This document shows positions 26,701-34,050 of a stretch of 51,802 nt of DNA, in pieces (position 1 is the stretch's first letter; every line of letters starts with the position of its first letter). A program made the position numbers and the translations under genes. This DNA comes from an uncultured Clostridium sp. (GTDB lineage Bacteria; Bacillota; Clostridia; TANB77; CAG-508). The stretch covers positions 1 to 51,802 of the forward strand of contig CAMCQH010000010.1 of the NCBI GenBank assembly GCA_945877035.1. The letters are read 5' to 3'. The notes under the pieces are model-generated. The model worked only from the letters and a program-made list of their open reading frames with translations, did not search any database and was not told the DNA's origin.

Positions 26701-28189
26701 ATCTCGCTAAACTATTAGCTTTTTCATTTAATTCCTTATAAGTCAACTTTTCATCTTCAAAAACTACTGCAATATTATCAGGAGTTTTTTCAACCTGCTC
26801 CTCAAACAAATCAACAATAGTTTTATCCTTAGGATAATCAACCTTTGTATTATTAAACACATTCAAAATTTTATCTTTTTCCTCAGGAGTAACGATTTCA
26901 ATATCACTAGAACCAATATCATTATCATTTAAAACTTGATTAATCATATTAATAATACGATTATGAACATCTGTAACATCCTCAGCAGAATATTTATCAA
27001 TCAAATAATCATAATTAATAATCAAATCACCAGTATCATTAATATCATAAATATGAATATTAAAATCATTTGCACAGTAATTATTAAAAGTCCAATTTGT
27101 TTTATAATTTCCAAACTTTTCATCAATAGCCTTAGTAACTTGATAAGAAATAATTATATTATATAAATTTGGTACATTTTCATTTTTAGCTCTTAAATCC
27201 TCCAAAACTGAATTATAAGAATATTTTTGATGTCTCAAAATTCCCATCATTTTTGTAGCAAAGTTACTTGCTAAATTTTTAAAAGTACCATCATTCAAAT
27301 TATTTACCCTAACAGGTACAGTATTAACAAACATACCAGTAGTATGCTTTTCTTTAAAATTAGACCTATTTAAAATAGGAGTACCAATTACAAAATCATC
27401 TATGTTAGAAACTCTACCAATGTAAATTGAGAAAATTGCCATAAAAAAGTTAAATATAGAAATATTATTTTCTCTACAAAAATCATTAATTTTAGATAGA
27501 AGTTCCTTATTAATTTCAAAACTTAATCTTTTTGCATTATAAGACAAATCTTTTATGCTATTATTTAAACTTGGAATAGTTGCTTGCTCTGGAATTGTCT
27601 CAAAAATTTCATTCCAATAAGATTTATCATTTTCAAACTTTTTACTAGATTTATATTCTTTTTCAGAATTAATATAATCTACATATGAAAAAGTTTCTTG
27701 AGTTATTTCTTCATTATTTTTTAAAACATTGTAATTTCTTAAGATTTCTTGAATTACCAAACCAAGAGCCCATGAATCAGCAATTAAGTGATTAACAGTC
27801 AAAATAATAGACGCAAAATGACCTTCTGAAATTGCAAGTTTAAATTTAAATAAATCAGAATCAATAACATCAAATTTGTATTTAGCTTCTTCTTTTTCAA
27901 CTCTTTCAATTTCAGACTCATCATCAATATATTCAACATCAATGTTAAAATCTTTATAATCTGCAATATATTGTTTTGCAATATTATTTTCTAAAACCAC
28001 ATGGATTCTAAAACTATCATTTTGTTTTACAACATTTTTAATAGCTTGTTTTAATAAATTTTCAGCAATATCTCCAAAAACGGTACCAGAAGTACAAATA
28101 TTATTTACAGTTGTTCCACTATAAAATTGTTCTGTGTACCAAATTGATTTTTGTGGATTTGTTAATTCAAAAAGTTCCTTATTTTCCAT
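20702..28189 (-). CDS. Two-module NRPS with terminal reductase (C-A-T-C-A-T-R)
   Basis: 2495 aa. By position: condensation C1 (about 1-430), adenylation A1 (453-950), carrier T1 (965-1035, FFELGGDSLTA), C2 (1053-1485, HHIIMDG), A2 (1500-1990), T2 (2010-2080, FFNLGGDSINA), and thioester reductase (about 2110-2490, LLTGVTGFLGSH and YVKSK as YxxxK). Specificity residues aligned by eye to GrsA give DFWNVGMVHK for A1 (close to the Thr code) and DAFWLGGTFK for A2 (close to the Val code). A leading C domain suggests an acyl cap, and the reductase releases an aldehyde. The expected product is an N-acyl-Thr-Val aldehyde or a cyclised derivative. This layout matches gut Clostridia NRPSs known to make peptide aldehydes/pyrazinones. 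C1 has NHLIADS instead of HHxxxDG. No phosphopantetheinyl transferase or export gene is nearby. Confidence 0.95.
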   Translation of the reverse strand: MENKELFELTNPQKSIWYTEQFYSGTTVNNICTSGTVFGDIAENLLKQAIKNVVKQNDSFRIHVVLENNIAKQYIADYKDFNIDVEYIDDESEIERVEKEEAKYKFDVIDSDLFKFKLAISEGHFASIILTVNHLIADSWALGLVIQEILRNYNVLKNNEEITQETFSYVDYINSEKEYKSSKKFENDKSYWNEIFETIPEQATIPSLNNSIKDLSYNAKRLSFEINKELLSKINDFCRENNISIFNFFMAIFSIYIGRVSNIDDFVIGTPILNRSNFKEKHTTGMFVNTVPVRVNNLNDGTFKNLASNFATKMMGILRHQKYSYNSVLEDLRAKNENVPNLYNIIISYQVTKAIDEKFGNYKTNWTFNNYCANDFNIHIYDINDTGDLIINYDYLIDKYSAEDVTDVHNRIINMINQVLNDNDIGSSDIEIVTPEEKDKILNVFNNTKVDYPKDKTIVDLFEEQVEKTPDNIAVVFEDEKLTYKELNEKANSLARYLINQDIKPGTVIGLRLNKRLEMIIGILAIIKSGCCYLPINMQYPQDRVDFMLSDSNAKLLLGTEDSLTDMEINLPKIDINLNNDNIYSYETTNLGLKISPEDLIYIIYTSGSTGKPKGAMLCHRNVVRLFKNNKFLFDFSENDAWTMFHSVAFDFSVWEMYGALLFGGKLVLVSDEVAQDPELFLNLMRKEHVTVLNQTPTYFYKLLKVELEKEDTDLSVRYIVFGGEALKPNLIKGWYLKYPETKLINMYGITETTVHVTFKELSESDLESSSSNIGVPIPTLHVIVVDKNLKLLPFGTMGEMCVLGEGVFKGYLNREDLNKTKLIKIPEYSDKLIYRSGDTAIMHKDGHLEYMGRIDTQVKIRGFRVELGEIEEKILKYSNIDTCIVTKKVDEFDRELLCAYYIKNGPLNISALRILLNKHLPAYMVPQYFIEIDKVPININGKTDFKALPLPQNAQTGVEMIKPRNEIDKHLLEIYEKFLHVNNVSMSDSFFELGGDSLTAINISETISKELNVEVTVKDILDKNIIMNLSDYISGLSNTDKSSFKILPAEEAEFYPLSSAQKRIYYASKMIGDENIVYNVPGAILVNSILDKEKVEKCFKEIIKKQSSFRTSFLMVNDSIMQKINKSVNFKINTFENKSTEINTLINTFPKAFNLENAPLLRVDLHYLDNGKTLLLLESHHIIMDGSSLEILINEFCKLYNGENIDNLDIEYKDFSVWENNFLESDMVKDAENYWLSKFKDSEIPAINLPYDFSVPSSRSYNGNTISKQISEKDFDKYIVSAKKFGVSPYMFFLSALFVLLYKYTGQEEIIVGSPVSGRNNNQLQHIIGMFVNNIAVDGKIDSSKKFAEFLDAIKQQVLSDLEYQNYPYNLLVKNLDIPSDSTNNPLFDVMFAYQNANSNKLTLGDESVEIIKSASGISKFNLSIEIEPDTRVVNLEYRTDLFKEDTINRLFEHFINTLNVICENDDILIKDISIISDEEKNRILYEFNATAVDYPNDKSVIELFEDQVKKTPDNIALVFENTSLTYKELNEKANQLANFIKAEGFVPEDIICILLDKSIEMIIAVLAILKNRCAYLPIDITYPEERIEYIIKDSKSKLLLTSKNQNTFNLPIKSIYIDLDNNNIYNSNYKDNISMTRNSNDLAYIMYTSGSTGNPKGVMIENKSISRLIINNNYIKFLENDRILQTGSIVFDACTFEIWGAFLNGLPLYIIKKEDLLDESTFHEYILKNKITVLWLTAPLFNQLCESNPHMFKTIRCLLTGGDVLSPKHINMAKLANPNLTIINGYGPTENTTFSCCYQIDKKYADSIPIGGPIANSTGYVVSTDNNLQPIGLPGELWVGGDGIARGYFNNDKLTSDKFIYSNLVNARVYKTGDLVKWDSNGHLIFLGRIDNQIKIRGFRVELSEITTVINSYEGIREAYTIFDTVHSQKSICSYLVADKRIDFGDLKKYLGNHLPKYMIPTYFMQLDFLPINQNGKVNKKLLPKNFEIHSTKDIILPSSDLEKKLYDIFANILNISDFSIDDNFFNLGGDSINAMKLEVEALKNNINVTYGDIFKYPSVKDLANYIVSCKNTEYNASNIKEDFKKFDLILKGNTVENLFSESVKLTPINNVLLTGVTGFLGSHILDSFIKNTTGKIYCLIRPKNNISAKERLKNTLNFYFDDNYNYLIDDRIICVEGDITKDNLGLSNDDYIRLGNEITTVIHSAALVKHFGNYEEFENINVGGTKNLITFSKKFNCRLMHISTISVSGNNFAEGSFIENDFSEDIDYDETKFYINQNLENLYVKSKFLAEKLVFEAINDGLQAYVLRMGNLTSRYSEGKFQQNHYENAFVNRIKSLLQIGSIPEYMQEGYVEFTPIDCCADAIIDIANHYNPAFTVFHVFNEKHVQLLDLYDMLRKIGIDVNIVSTEDFNTIINNLLEDDNSTEILSGIIRDFNSEKKLIYQSNIKIKSDFTKQFLENIGFEWPYIDINYIRNYFKYLIDIGYLNVKLKEN

Positions 28190-28228
28190 ATAAATTACCC
28201 CTTTAAAAACACGTTTTAAATCAATTGC

Positions 28229-28257
28229 ATTATACTATTAAAATATATAATTTGCAA
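28229..28257 (-). promoter_or_regulatory. NRPS promoter
   Basis: Minus strand: TTGCAA (28252-28257), 17-bp spacer, TATAAT (28229-28234), about 35 bp before the NRPS start codon. Confidence 0.75.
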
Positions 28258-28289
28258 GCTTTTGACATAGTTATTTTATATAAAATATT

Positions 28290-28308
28290 TTTCGACAAAA
28301 AACGACAC
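28290..28308 (-). promoter_or_regulatory. Spo0A-box-like site upstream of the NRPS
   Basis: Minus strand TTTGTCGAAA (28290-28299) matches the Spo0A-box consensus and is preceded by TGTCGTT (28301-28307). The site lies about 33 bp upstream of the NRPS -35 box and between divergent genes. Confidence 0.45.
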
Positions 28309-28376
28309 AAAAAACTACAAACAAAACAGTTTAATAAAACAAAAACAGCACATAATAAAAAAGTAGGAGGAAAGCA

Positions 28377-29517
28377 ATGTCAAAAAAAAATAAGAAACAA
28401 AACAAAATAAAAAAAATACTATTAACAATAATAATATCAAGCATCATAACCATGATTTCCATATATTTATACTATACATACCAAAACATAGAAATATATG
28501 ACCCCAATTATGAAACACAAAGAACAATATCCACAGTAAATGAACAAACTGTGGAAAACACAATAGAAAATAGCAAAACTGTGTCAGATATTTTAGAAGA
28601 AACAATGAAAAGTGTAGTAGGAATTTCAAAATTAAAAAACAATGGCTCATCAATATTTTCAAGCAGTGATGAATATTCCTTAGGATTTGGAACTGGAGTA
28701 ATAGTAACAGAAAATGGATACATCTTAAGCAATGAACATGTTACAGGAGGAAAATTAAGTACATGTTATATAACTTTAGAAGATGGAAAAAAATATGAAG
28801 GCACTGTAGTTTGGAGTGATTCAGATTTAGATTTATCAATAACAAAAATAGATGCTAAAAATCTAAAATACGTAAACTTAGGAGATTCAAGTAAAATAAA
28901 AATTGGAGAAACAGTTTATGCAATAGGAAACCCTATAGGATTTGAATTCAGAAGAACAGTAACATCAGGAATTATAAGTAGTAAAAACAGAACAATAAAA
29001 TTAGAAGAAGAAACAAAAGTATCATATATGACAGACCTAATACAAACAGATGCAACAATAAATCCAGGAAATAGTGGAGGACCTCTAATCTATCCAAATG
29101 GAGAAGTAATACGGAATAAACACTGTAAAAATATCATCAGCAGAGGGAATAGGATTTGCTGTTCCAATTAATGTAGTTAAAACAGTAATTGATAGTTTTA
29201 AAACCAATAATTCATATGAACAAGCAACAATGGGAGTATATTCATATGATAAAGAAGTTATACCATATTTAAATAGTAACATAAGTTTTAATAAAGGAAT
29301 ATATGTAGCTGAAATAGTAAAAAATGGACCTGCATCTAAAACAGATTTAAAAGAGGGAGATATAATTGTTTCAATTGACGGAAAAGAATTAAATACAATG
29401 AATGATTTAAGAGAATATATTTATAGCAAAAAGCCAAATGATGTTGTTTACGTGCAAATTTCTAGAGGTAAAATAAATAAAACAATAGAAGTTACTTTGC
29501 GGGAGAAAGTGAAATAG
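28377..29517 (+). CDS. HtrA/DegP-like serine protease, +1 shift at CGG
   Basis: Membrane-anchored trypsin-like protease of about 380 aa when read through a +1 shift at 29112. Seen: an N-terminal helix (about 15-37), then the catalytic triad with His near 120 (LSNEHVTGG), Asp near 152 (DSDLDLSITKI) and Ser near 232 (NPGNSGGPL). A PDZ domain follows (GIYVAEIVKNGPASKTDLKEGDIIVSIDGKEL). It degrades misfolded envelope proteins. After GEVI the frame carries CGG (29112-29114) and would end 20 codons later; skipping the C gives GINTVKISSAEGIGFAVPIN, the expected family sequence. A second CGG (29500-29502) lies near the end: unshifted it ends REKVK, shifted GRK. Start ATG after TAGGAGGAAAGCA. Divergent from the NRPS. 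Confidence 0.88.
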
Positions 29518-29518
29518 A

Positions 29519-29607
29519 TGTTAGAGATTAGAGGTTAGAGGTTAGATGTTAGAAATCAGAGGCTAGACTTTCAAGCTCCAACCTCCAACTTCCAACTTCC
29601 AACCTCT
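29519..29607. repeat. Two arrays of 7-bp tandem repeats
   Basis: TTAGAGG-type units (GTTAGAG, ATTAGAG, GTTAGAT variants) at 29522-29566 are followed by CCAACTT/CCAACCT units at 29578-29606. The second array encodes the last residues of the M23 peptidase (EVGSWKLEVGA). A related GAAGTTGGGAG pair occurs at 51361-51381. Confidence 0.8.
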
Positions 29608-30665
29608 TTCAAATTATACTTTCTTACATAATCCTTACTCTCAGAATTATTCATAAAAACAGCAGAACGATTTTGTTTCAAAAACTCAATAATATTATAA
29701 ACATCGATCCAAATCTCATTATTTCCCTCAACCTGAGACTCATCAAAAATAAGTTGCATACCAAAATGCAAATGAGGAACATTAATATTATTAACATTCT
29801 CTTTTATACTATAACCAGTCATACCAAGATAACCAATAACATCACCAGCCGTAACAGTTGAACCTTCTGCGAGACCAGTAGCATAAGGATGACCTTTTCT
29901 CAAATGAGCATAATAATAATACCTTTTACCATCAAAACTTCTAATACCAATACGCCAACCACCATATTGATTCCAACCCAAATGCTCAATAGTACCAGAC
30001 TCAACAGCAATAATAGGAGTGCCAATACTACCCATTAAATCATTACCCAAATGAGTACGTTTAAAACCATATGACCTTGAAGCACCAAAATCATCATAAT
30101 GACTAAAAGCATAATTTTTAGCAATAGGCAAAAATGCCTTTATACCATATTTATCTTGAAAACAAGTTGTTCCATCTTCATTTTCAGTTTCTATGGAATA
30201 ATTACCAATAAAACCACTTAAAACAGCAGAATATGCTTCATAGTAATAACTATAATATTTCATATTTTTAGTGATATCTTCCATTGATTTACCACTATTT
30301 AATTGTTCAATTAATTTATTAAAATCATTTTGATTAAACTTCTTAAAATTTCCACCATTTTTACAAGCAAGATATGCTAACAGTTCTATCCAATTATATT
30401 TGATATCTGAATCAGAATTATGAGATTCTATATCTAATTTAGCTGTTTTAGATAATGCGTCAGATGTTATTTTAAAATCCACCCATTTTATATAATCTTT
30501 ATTTTCATCCAAATTAATATTACTTGATTTATTCCAAAATATTAGAGAATTAGTTTCTATTGACATAGATATTAAAATAAAGCTCGAAATTAATGCAATA
30601 ATAAGAAAAATAAAGATTATAGAAAATACTATTTTTTTGTTTATTTTGAAAGATTTTATTATCAA
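29571..30665 (-). CDS. M23 metallopeptidase, membrane-anchored
   Basis: 364 aa. An N-terminal membrane helix (about 10-33) precedes an extracellular helical region (WIELLAYLACKNGGNF...) and a LytM/M23 domain (about 200-330). Zinc motifs are present: HLGNDLMG (HxxxD) and PHLHFG (HxH), plus YYYYAHL. M23 enzymes cut peptidoglycan cross-links; whether this one is active or regulatory cannot be told. The last dozen residues (KEVGSWKLEVGA) are encoded by a 7-bp tandem repeat array, so the C-terminus has probably been extended by repeat growth. It converges on htrA. Confidence 0.88.
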   Translation of the reverse strand: MIIKSFKINKKIVFSIIFIFLIIALISSFILISMSIETNSLIFWNKSSNINLDENKDYIKWVDFKITSDALSKTAKLDIESHNSDSDIKYNWIELLAYLACKNGGNFKKFNQNDFNKLIEQLNSGKSMEDITKNMKYYSYYYEAYSAVLSGFIGNYSIETENEDGTTCFQDKYGIKAFLPIAKNYAFSHYDDFGASRSYGFKRTHLGNDLMGSIGTPIIAVESGTIEHLGWNQYGGWRIGIRSFDGKRYYYYAHLRKGHPYATGLAEGSTVTAGDVIGYLGMTGYSIKENVNNINVPHLHFGMQLIFDESQVEGNNEIWIDVYNIIEFLKQNRSAVFMNNSESKDYVRKYNLKEVGSWKLEVGA

Positions 30666-30801
30666 TTAGAACACCCCGTATAAATATATTTAAGTATTCT
30701 ATAAATTATGCAAATATAAATTTTTAAGCAATTACCATATAAAATTTAAGAAAGTATGGTATAATTAATAAAGTAAAAAATAATGAAAGGAAAAATTAAC
30801 A

Positions 30802-31338
30802 ATGAAAGTTCTAATAATATCAGACATCCACGGCTCAGGATACTATGCCAAAAAAATAAAAGAAATAAATGAAAAGGAGCAACCAGACAAAATAATAGTA
30901 CTTGGTGACATATACTATCATGGCCCAAGAAATGAATTAAGCCAAGAATATGAACCAATGAAAGTTGCAGAAGTATTAAACTCATTAAAAGATAAACTAT
31001 TAGTAATTAAAGGAAATTGTGATGCAGAAGTAGATGAAATGATATCAGAATTTAAATTCCAAGACAATATATTAACAGAAATAAACGGAAAAAAATTCTA
31101 TTTCACACATGGACACAAATACAACATAGAAAAAATACCTTATGAAGATTTTGATATAATGATATATGGACATATTCACCAAGGATTTATACAAGAAAAA
31201 GAAGGATACATTTTCGCAAATCCAGGATCAATATCACTTCCAAAATGCAATACAGAACACAGCTATATCATATTAGAAGAAAATAAAATCATACTAAAAA
31301 GAGTTGATGGAGAAGTTTTGCAAGAATACCAATTTTAA
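30802..31338 (+). CDS. YfcE-like metallophosphoesterase
   Basis: 178 aa, typical of the YfcE/MJ0936 phosphodiesterase family. Metal motifs in order: SDIHGSGYYA (DxH), VLGDIYYHGPRN (GDxxxH), KGNCDAEVD (GNCD), FTHGHKYN (HGH), YGHIHQGF (GHxH). This family hydrolyses phosphodiesters with two bound metal ions in the cytoplasm; the physiological substrate is not settled. Start ATG after GAAAGGAAAAATTAACA. The SOR gene follows 62 bases later on the same strand, possibly in the same transcript. Confidence 0.9.
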   Translation: MKVLIISDIHGSGYYAKKIKEINEKEQPDKIIVLGDIYYHGPRNELSQEYEPMKVAEVLNSLKDKLLVIKGNCDAEVDEMISEFKFQDNILTEINGKKFYFTHGHKYNIEKIPYEDFDIMIYGHIHQGFIQEKEGYIFANPGSISLPKCNTEHSYIILEENKIILKRVDGEVLQEYQF

Positions 31339-31400
31339 TTGACATTAAACACAAAAAGTGATATTAATAATTAGAAAAAATAAGAGAGGAGAAATAAAAA

Positions 31401-31781
31401 ATGAAAAATGAACTAATTATAAAAAAATGCAAAACATGTGGAGCAATGGTAAAAGTATTAAAAGACTGCACATGTGAAAATTGTGGAATAAAATGCTGTG
31501 GAGAAGAAATGGAAATATTAGTACCAAACTCAGTAGAAGCGGCAGTAGAAAAACATGTACCAACATATGAAAAAGTAGAAGATGAAATATTTGTAAAAGT
31601 AAATCATGTAATGGAAAAAGAACACTATATTGAATGGGTAGCACTTGTAAAAGACAACAAAGAATATACAGTAAATCTATATCCAGAACAAAATGCAGAA
31701 TGCAGATTCAAATATATACCAGGTTCTACAATTTATGCATATTGCAATAAACATGGATTATGGAAAAAAGATGTAGATTAA
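31401..31781 (+). CDS. Desulfoferrodoxin-type superoxide reductase
   Basis: 126 aa, the size of two-domain desulfoferrodoxins. The N-terminus holds cysteine pairs for a rubredoxin-like iron site (CKTCGAMV, CTCENCGIKCCGEE). The C-terminal domain has the iron ligands of the catalytic site: EKHVPTYE, the paired histidines in VNHVMEKEHYIEW, and a Cys-His pair in AYCNKHGLW. The enzyme reduces superoxide to peroxide without making oxygen, the usual defence of strict anaerobes. The extra CC and CxxC in the N-terminal part do not fit the standard Cys4 spacing exactly. Strong GAGAGGAG ribosome site; terminator immediately downstream. Confidence 0.92.
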   Translation: MKNELIIKKCKTCGAMVKVLKDCTCENCGIKCCGEEMEILVPNSVEAAVEKHVPTYEKVEDEIFVKVNHVMEKEHYIEWVALVKDNKEYTVNLYPEQNAECRFKYIPGSTIYAYCNKHGLWKKDVD

Positions 31782-31804
31782 AAAAAAAGTGGCTATTTTA
31801 AAAT

Positions 31805-31835
31805 AAATCAGCTCAAAATAGCTGATTTATTTTTT
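31805..31835. terminator. Terminator between SOR and recQ
   Basis: AAATCAGCT pairs with AGCTGATTT, then ATTTTTTTAT; the recQ stop codon lies inside the stem. Confidence 0.85.
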
Positions 31836-34023
31836 TATATTTCACAACAAAATAATTAATATCCAAATAACTAACATCCTCAGGCAAAAAATCCTTCAAA
31901 GGACGTAATTTATCAAACCCAAGTTTATCAATTGCATCATAAATTAAACCTTCAAACTGAGTATGAACATCTTTTTCTAAATCAATATCCATCCCAAGCT
32001 CAAAACACTTAACAAGATGGCCTTCAATAGTCGTCCTTTTCAAACCACGAAGACTTGCAATCTCATCAATAGATTTACCATCTTTATATAAATTATAAGA
32101 AACAATTCGAGTATCTTCTTTAACTTTAGAAGGAGCATTTTGGGGTTCAATATTATAAAAAAGTGAATCTAAAGCAGAAGATTCTCTAGAGATTTTATGC
32201 TTTCTTTCTGGAACTTCAATATTATTTTCTACAACATACTTATTAATAGTTTCTATAAAAATGCCACCATATTTTTCTAACTTATTAACACCAACACCAC
32301 TTATTTCAAGCATACCTTCCACATTTATTGGAAAATATGTGGACATTTCTTTTAAAGAAACATCTGTAAACACAATAAATGGAGGAATGTGATTAATTTC
32401 AGCAATTTCTTTTCTAAGATTTCGTAAAATTTCGAATAAATCGCTATCATAATTAAGCTCTTCTTTTGAATTAGCGACAAGATTTTTAGGAGCAATTTTT
32501 TCAATTCTTCTCTTGATAAAAACTTGCTTATCATTAAACAAAATATCATCAGCAGATTTATCTAAAACCAAAACAGGATATTTATCACCAACAGATTTAA
32601 TATACCCTTCAGTGATTAAAAAATAGATCAAATCTTTTATTGTATCTTTTGTATATTCACTCATAATTCCATAAGTTGATAAGGTATCAAAACCAAATGA
32701 TTTTATTTTTGAAGATTTTGAACCCTTTAAAACATCAGTAACTAAGCCTGAACCAAATCTTTGATTCATTCTTTTAATACATGATAATATTTTTTTAGAG
32801 TCAGTAGTTATATCCGTAGTTTCTATTTCAGACAAACAATTGCTACAATTATTACAATTATCAAATGCTGGAGTTTCGTCAAAATATTCTAAAATATATT
32901 TTCTAAGACATTTATCTGTATTGCAATAATCTATAATATCATTCAATTTATCATATTCAATTTTATGATTAGAATCAGAAGAAGTCTGTTCTATTAAAAA
33001 TTTATTTGTAACAATATCAGCTCTACTAAAAAGCAAAATACATTTAGAACTATCACCATCACGCCCAGCACGACCAGCCTCTTGATAATAGCTCTCTAAA
33101 TCTTTTGGCATATTGTAATGAATTACATACCTAATATTAGATTTATCAATTCCCATACCAAATGCATTTGTAGCTACCATTATTTGAGTTCTATCATATG
33201 TAAAATCTTCTTGCGACTTTGTCCTAGCACTTTCACTCATTCCACCATGATATTTTGAAACATTGTAACCTAGACTAAGTAATCCTTCATATAAATTATC
33301 AACAGTTTTTCTAGTTAAACAATAAATTATACCTGAATCTTTCGAATTTTTTTCTAGGAAATCTACAATAAAATCTTTTTTATTTTCCGGAATTTCAACA
33401 GAAAAACTCAAATTTTTTCTATCAAAACCTGTTGTCAAAGTAAAAGGACTAGATAAATGTAACAAATTTATAATATCATCCTTTACAATTTGTGTAGCAG
33501 TAGCTGTAAATGCCGAAACAATAGGACGTTTCCTTATATTTAAAATAACATTAGCAATTTCTCTATAACTAGGTCTAAAATCATGCCCCCATTGAGAAAC
33601 GCAGTGGGCTTCATCTATTGTAATCATTGAAATATCCAATTTATTTAAAAGATTTATAAAAGTATCTGAATTTAATCTTTCAGGTGCCACATAAATAATT
33701 TTATAAACATTATATAAAATATTTTCGATTGTTTGTGAATACTCTGAATCTGTAAGAGTACTATTTATATATGTAGCTGGAATACCAATTTCATTTAAGC
33801 CATCAACTTGGTCTTTCATAAGTGAAATAAGAGGAGAAATTACAATTGTTACACCAGGCAAAATCATTGCAGGAATTTGATAACATATTGATTTTCCAGC
33901 ACCTGTAGGCATTATACCTAAACAGTCTTCTCCATTTAAGATATGATTTATTATCTGGTCCTGACCAGGCCTAAAATTTTCATATCCAAAATATTTTTTT
34001 AATAATTCCTTTGAGTTGTTCAT
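31813..34023 (-). CDS. recQ: RecQ-family ATP-dependent DNA helicase
   Basis: 736 aa. Helicase motifs: PGQDQIINHIL, Walker A MPTGAGKS, ISPLISLMKDQV, DEAHCVSQWGHDFRPSY, SAFTATAT, NAFGMGIDKSNIRYV, QEAGRAGRDG. A zinc site follows (CLRKY...CNNCSNC), then the winged-helix RQC domain, an HRDC domain (DLFEILRNLRKEIAEINHIPPF) and a C-terminal helix-turn-helix extension (SIDEIASLRGLKRTTIEGHL). RecQ unwinds recombination and replication intermediates 3' to 5'. The length with the extra C-terminal module fits the longer RecQ subtype. It is followed 27 bases away by the radical SAM gene upstream on the same strand, likely an operon. Confidence 0.95.
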   Translation of the reverse strand: MNNSKELLKKYFGYENFRPGQDQIINHILNGEDCLGIMPTGAGKSICYQIPAMILPGVTIVISPLISLMKDQVDGLNEIGIPATYINSTLTDSEYSQTIENILYNVYKIIYVAPERLNSDTFINLLNKLDISMITIDEAHCVSQWGHDFRPSYREIANVILNIRKRPIVSAFTATATQIVKDDIINLLHLSSPFTLTTGFDRKNLSFSVEIPENKKDFIVDFLEKNSKDSGIIYCLTRKTVDNLYEGLLSLGYNVSKYHGGMSESARTKSQEDFTYDRTQIMVATNAFGMGIDKSNIRYVIHYNMPKDLESYYQEAGRAGRDGDSSKCILLFSRADIVTNKFLIEQTSSDSNHKIEYDKLNDIIDYCNTDKCLRKYILEYFDETPAFDNCNNCSNCLSEIETTDITTDSKKILSCIKRMNQRFGSGLVTDVLKGSKSSKIKSFGFDTLSTYGIMSEYTKDTIKDLIYFLITEGYIKSVGDKYPVLVLDKSADDILFNDKQVFIKRRIEKIAPKNLVANSKEELNYDSDLFEILRNLRKEIAEINHIPPFIVFTDVSLKEMSTYFPINVEGMLEISGVGVNKLEKYGGIFIETINKYVVENNIEVPERKHKISRESSALDSLFYNIEPQNAPSKVKEDTRIVSYNLYKDGKSIDEIASLRGLKRTTIEGHLVKCFELGMDIDLEKDVHTQFEGLIYDAIDKLGFDKLRPLKDFLPEDVSYLDINYFVVKYKKINQLF

Positions 34024-34050
34024 TTATAACCTTCTTTCATTAATGTATAA

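Noticed and set aside
28225..28410. Open frame of 61 codons upstream of htrA
   Set aside because: It covers the NRPS promoter and the Spo0A-like site, overlaps the htrA start and lacks a ribosome site.
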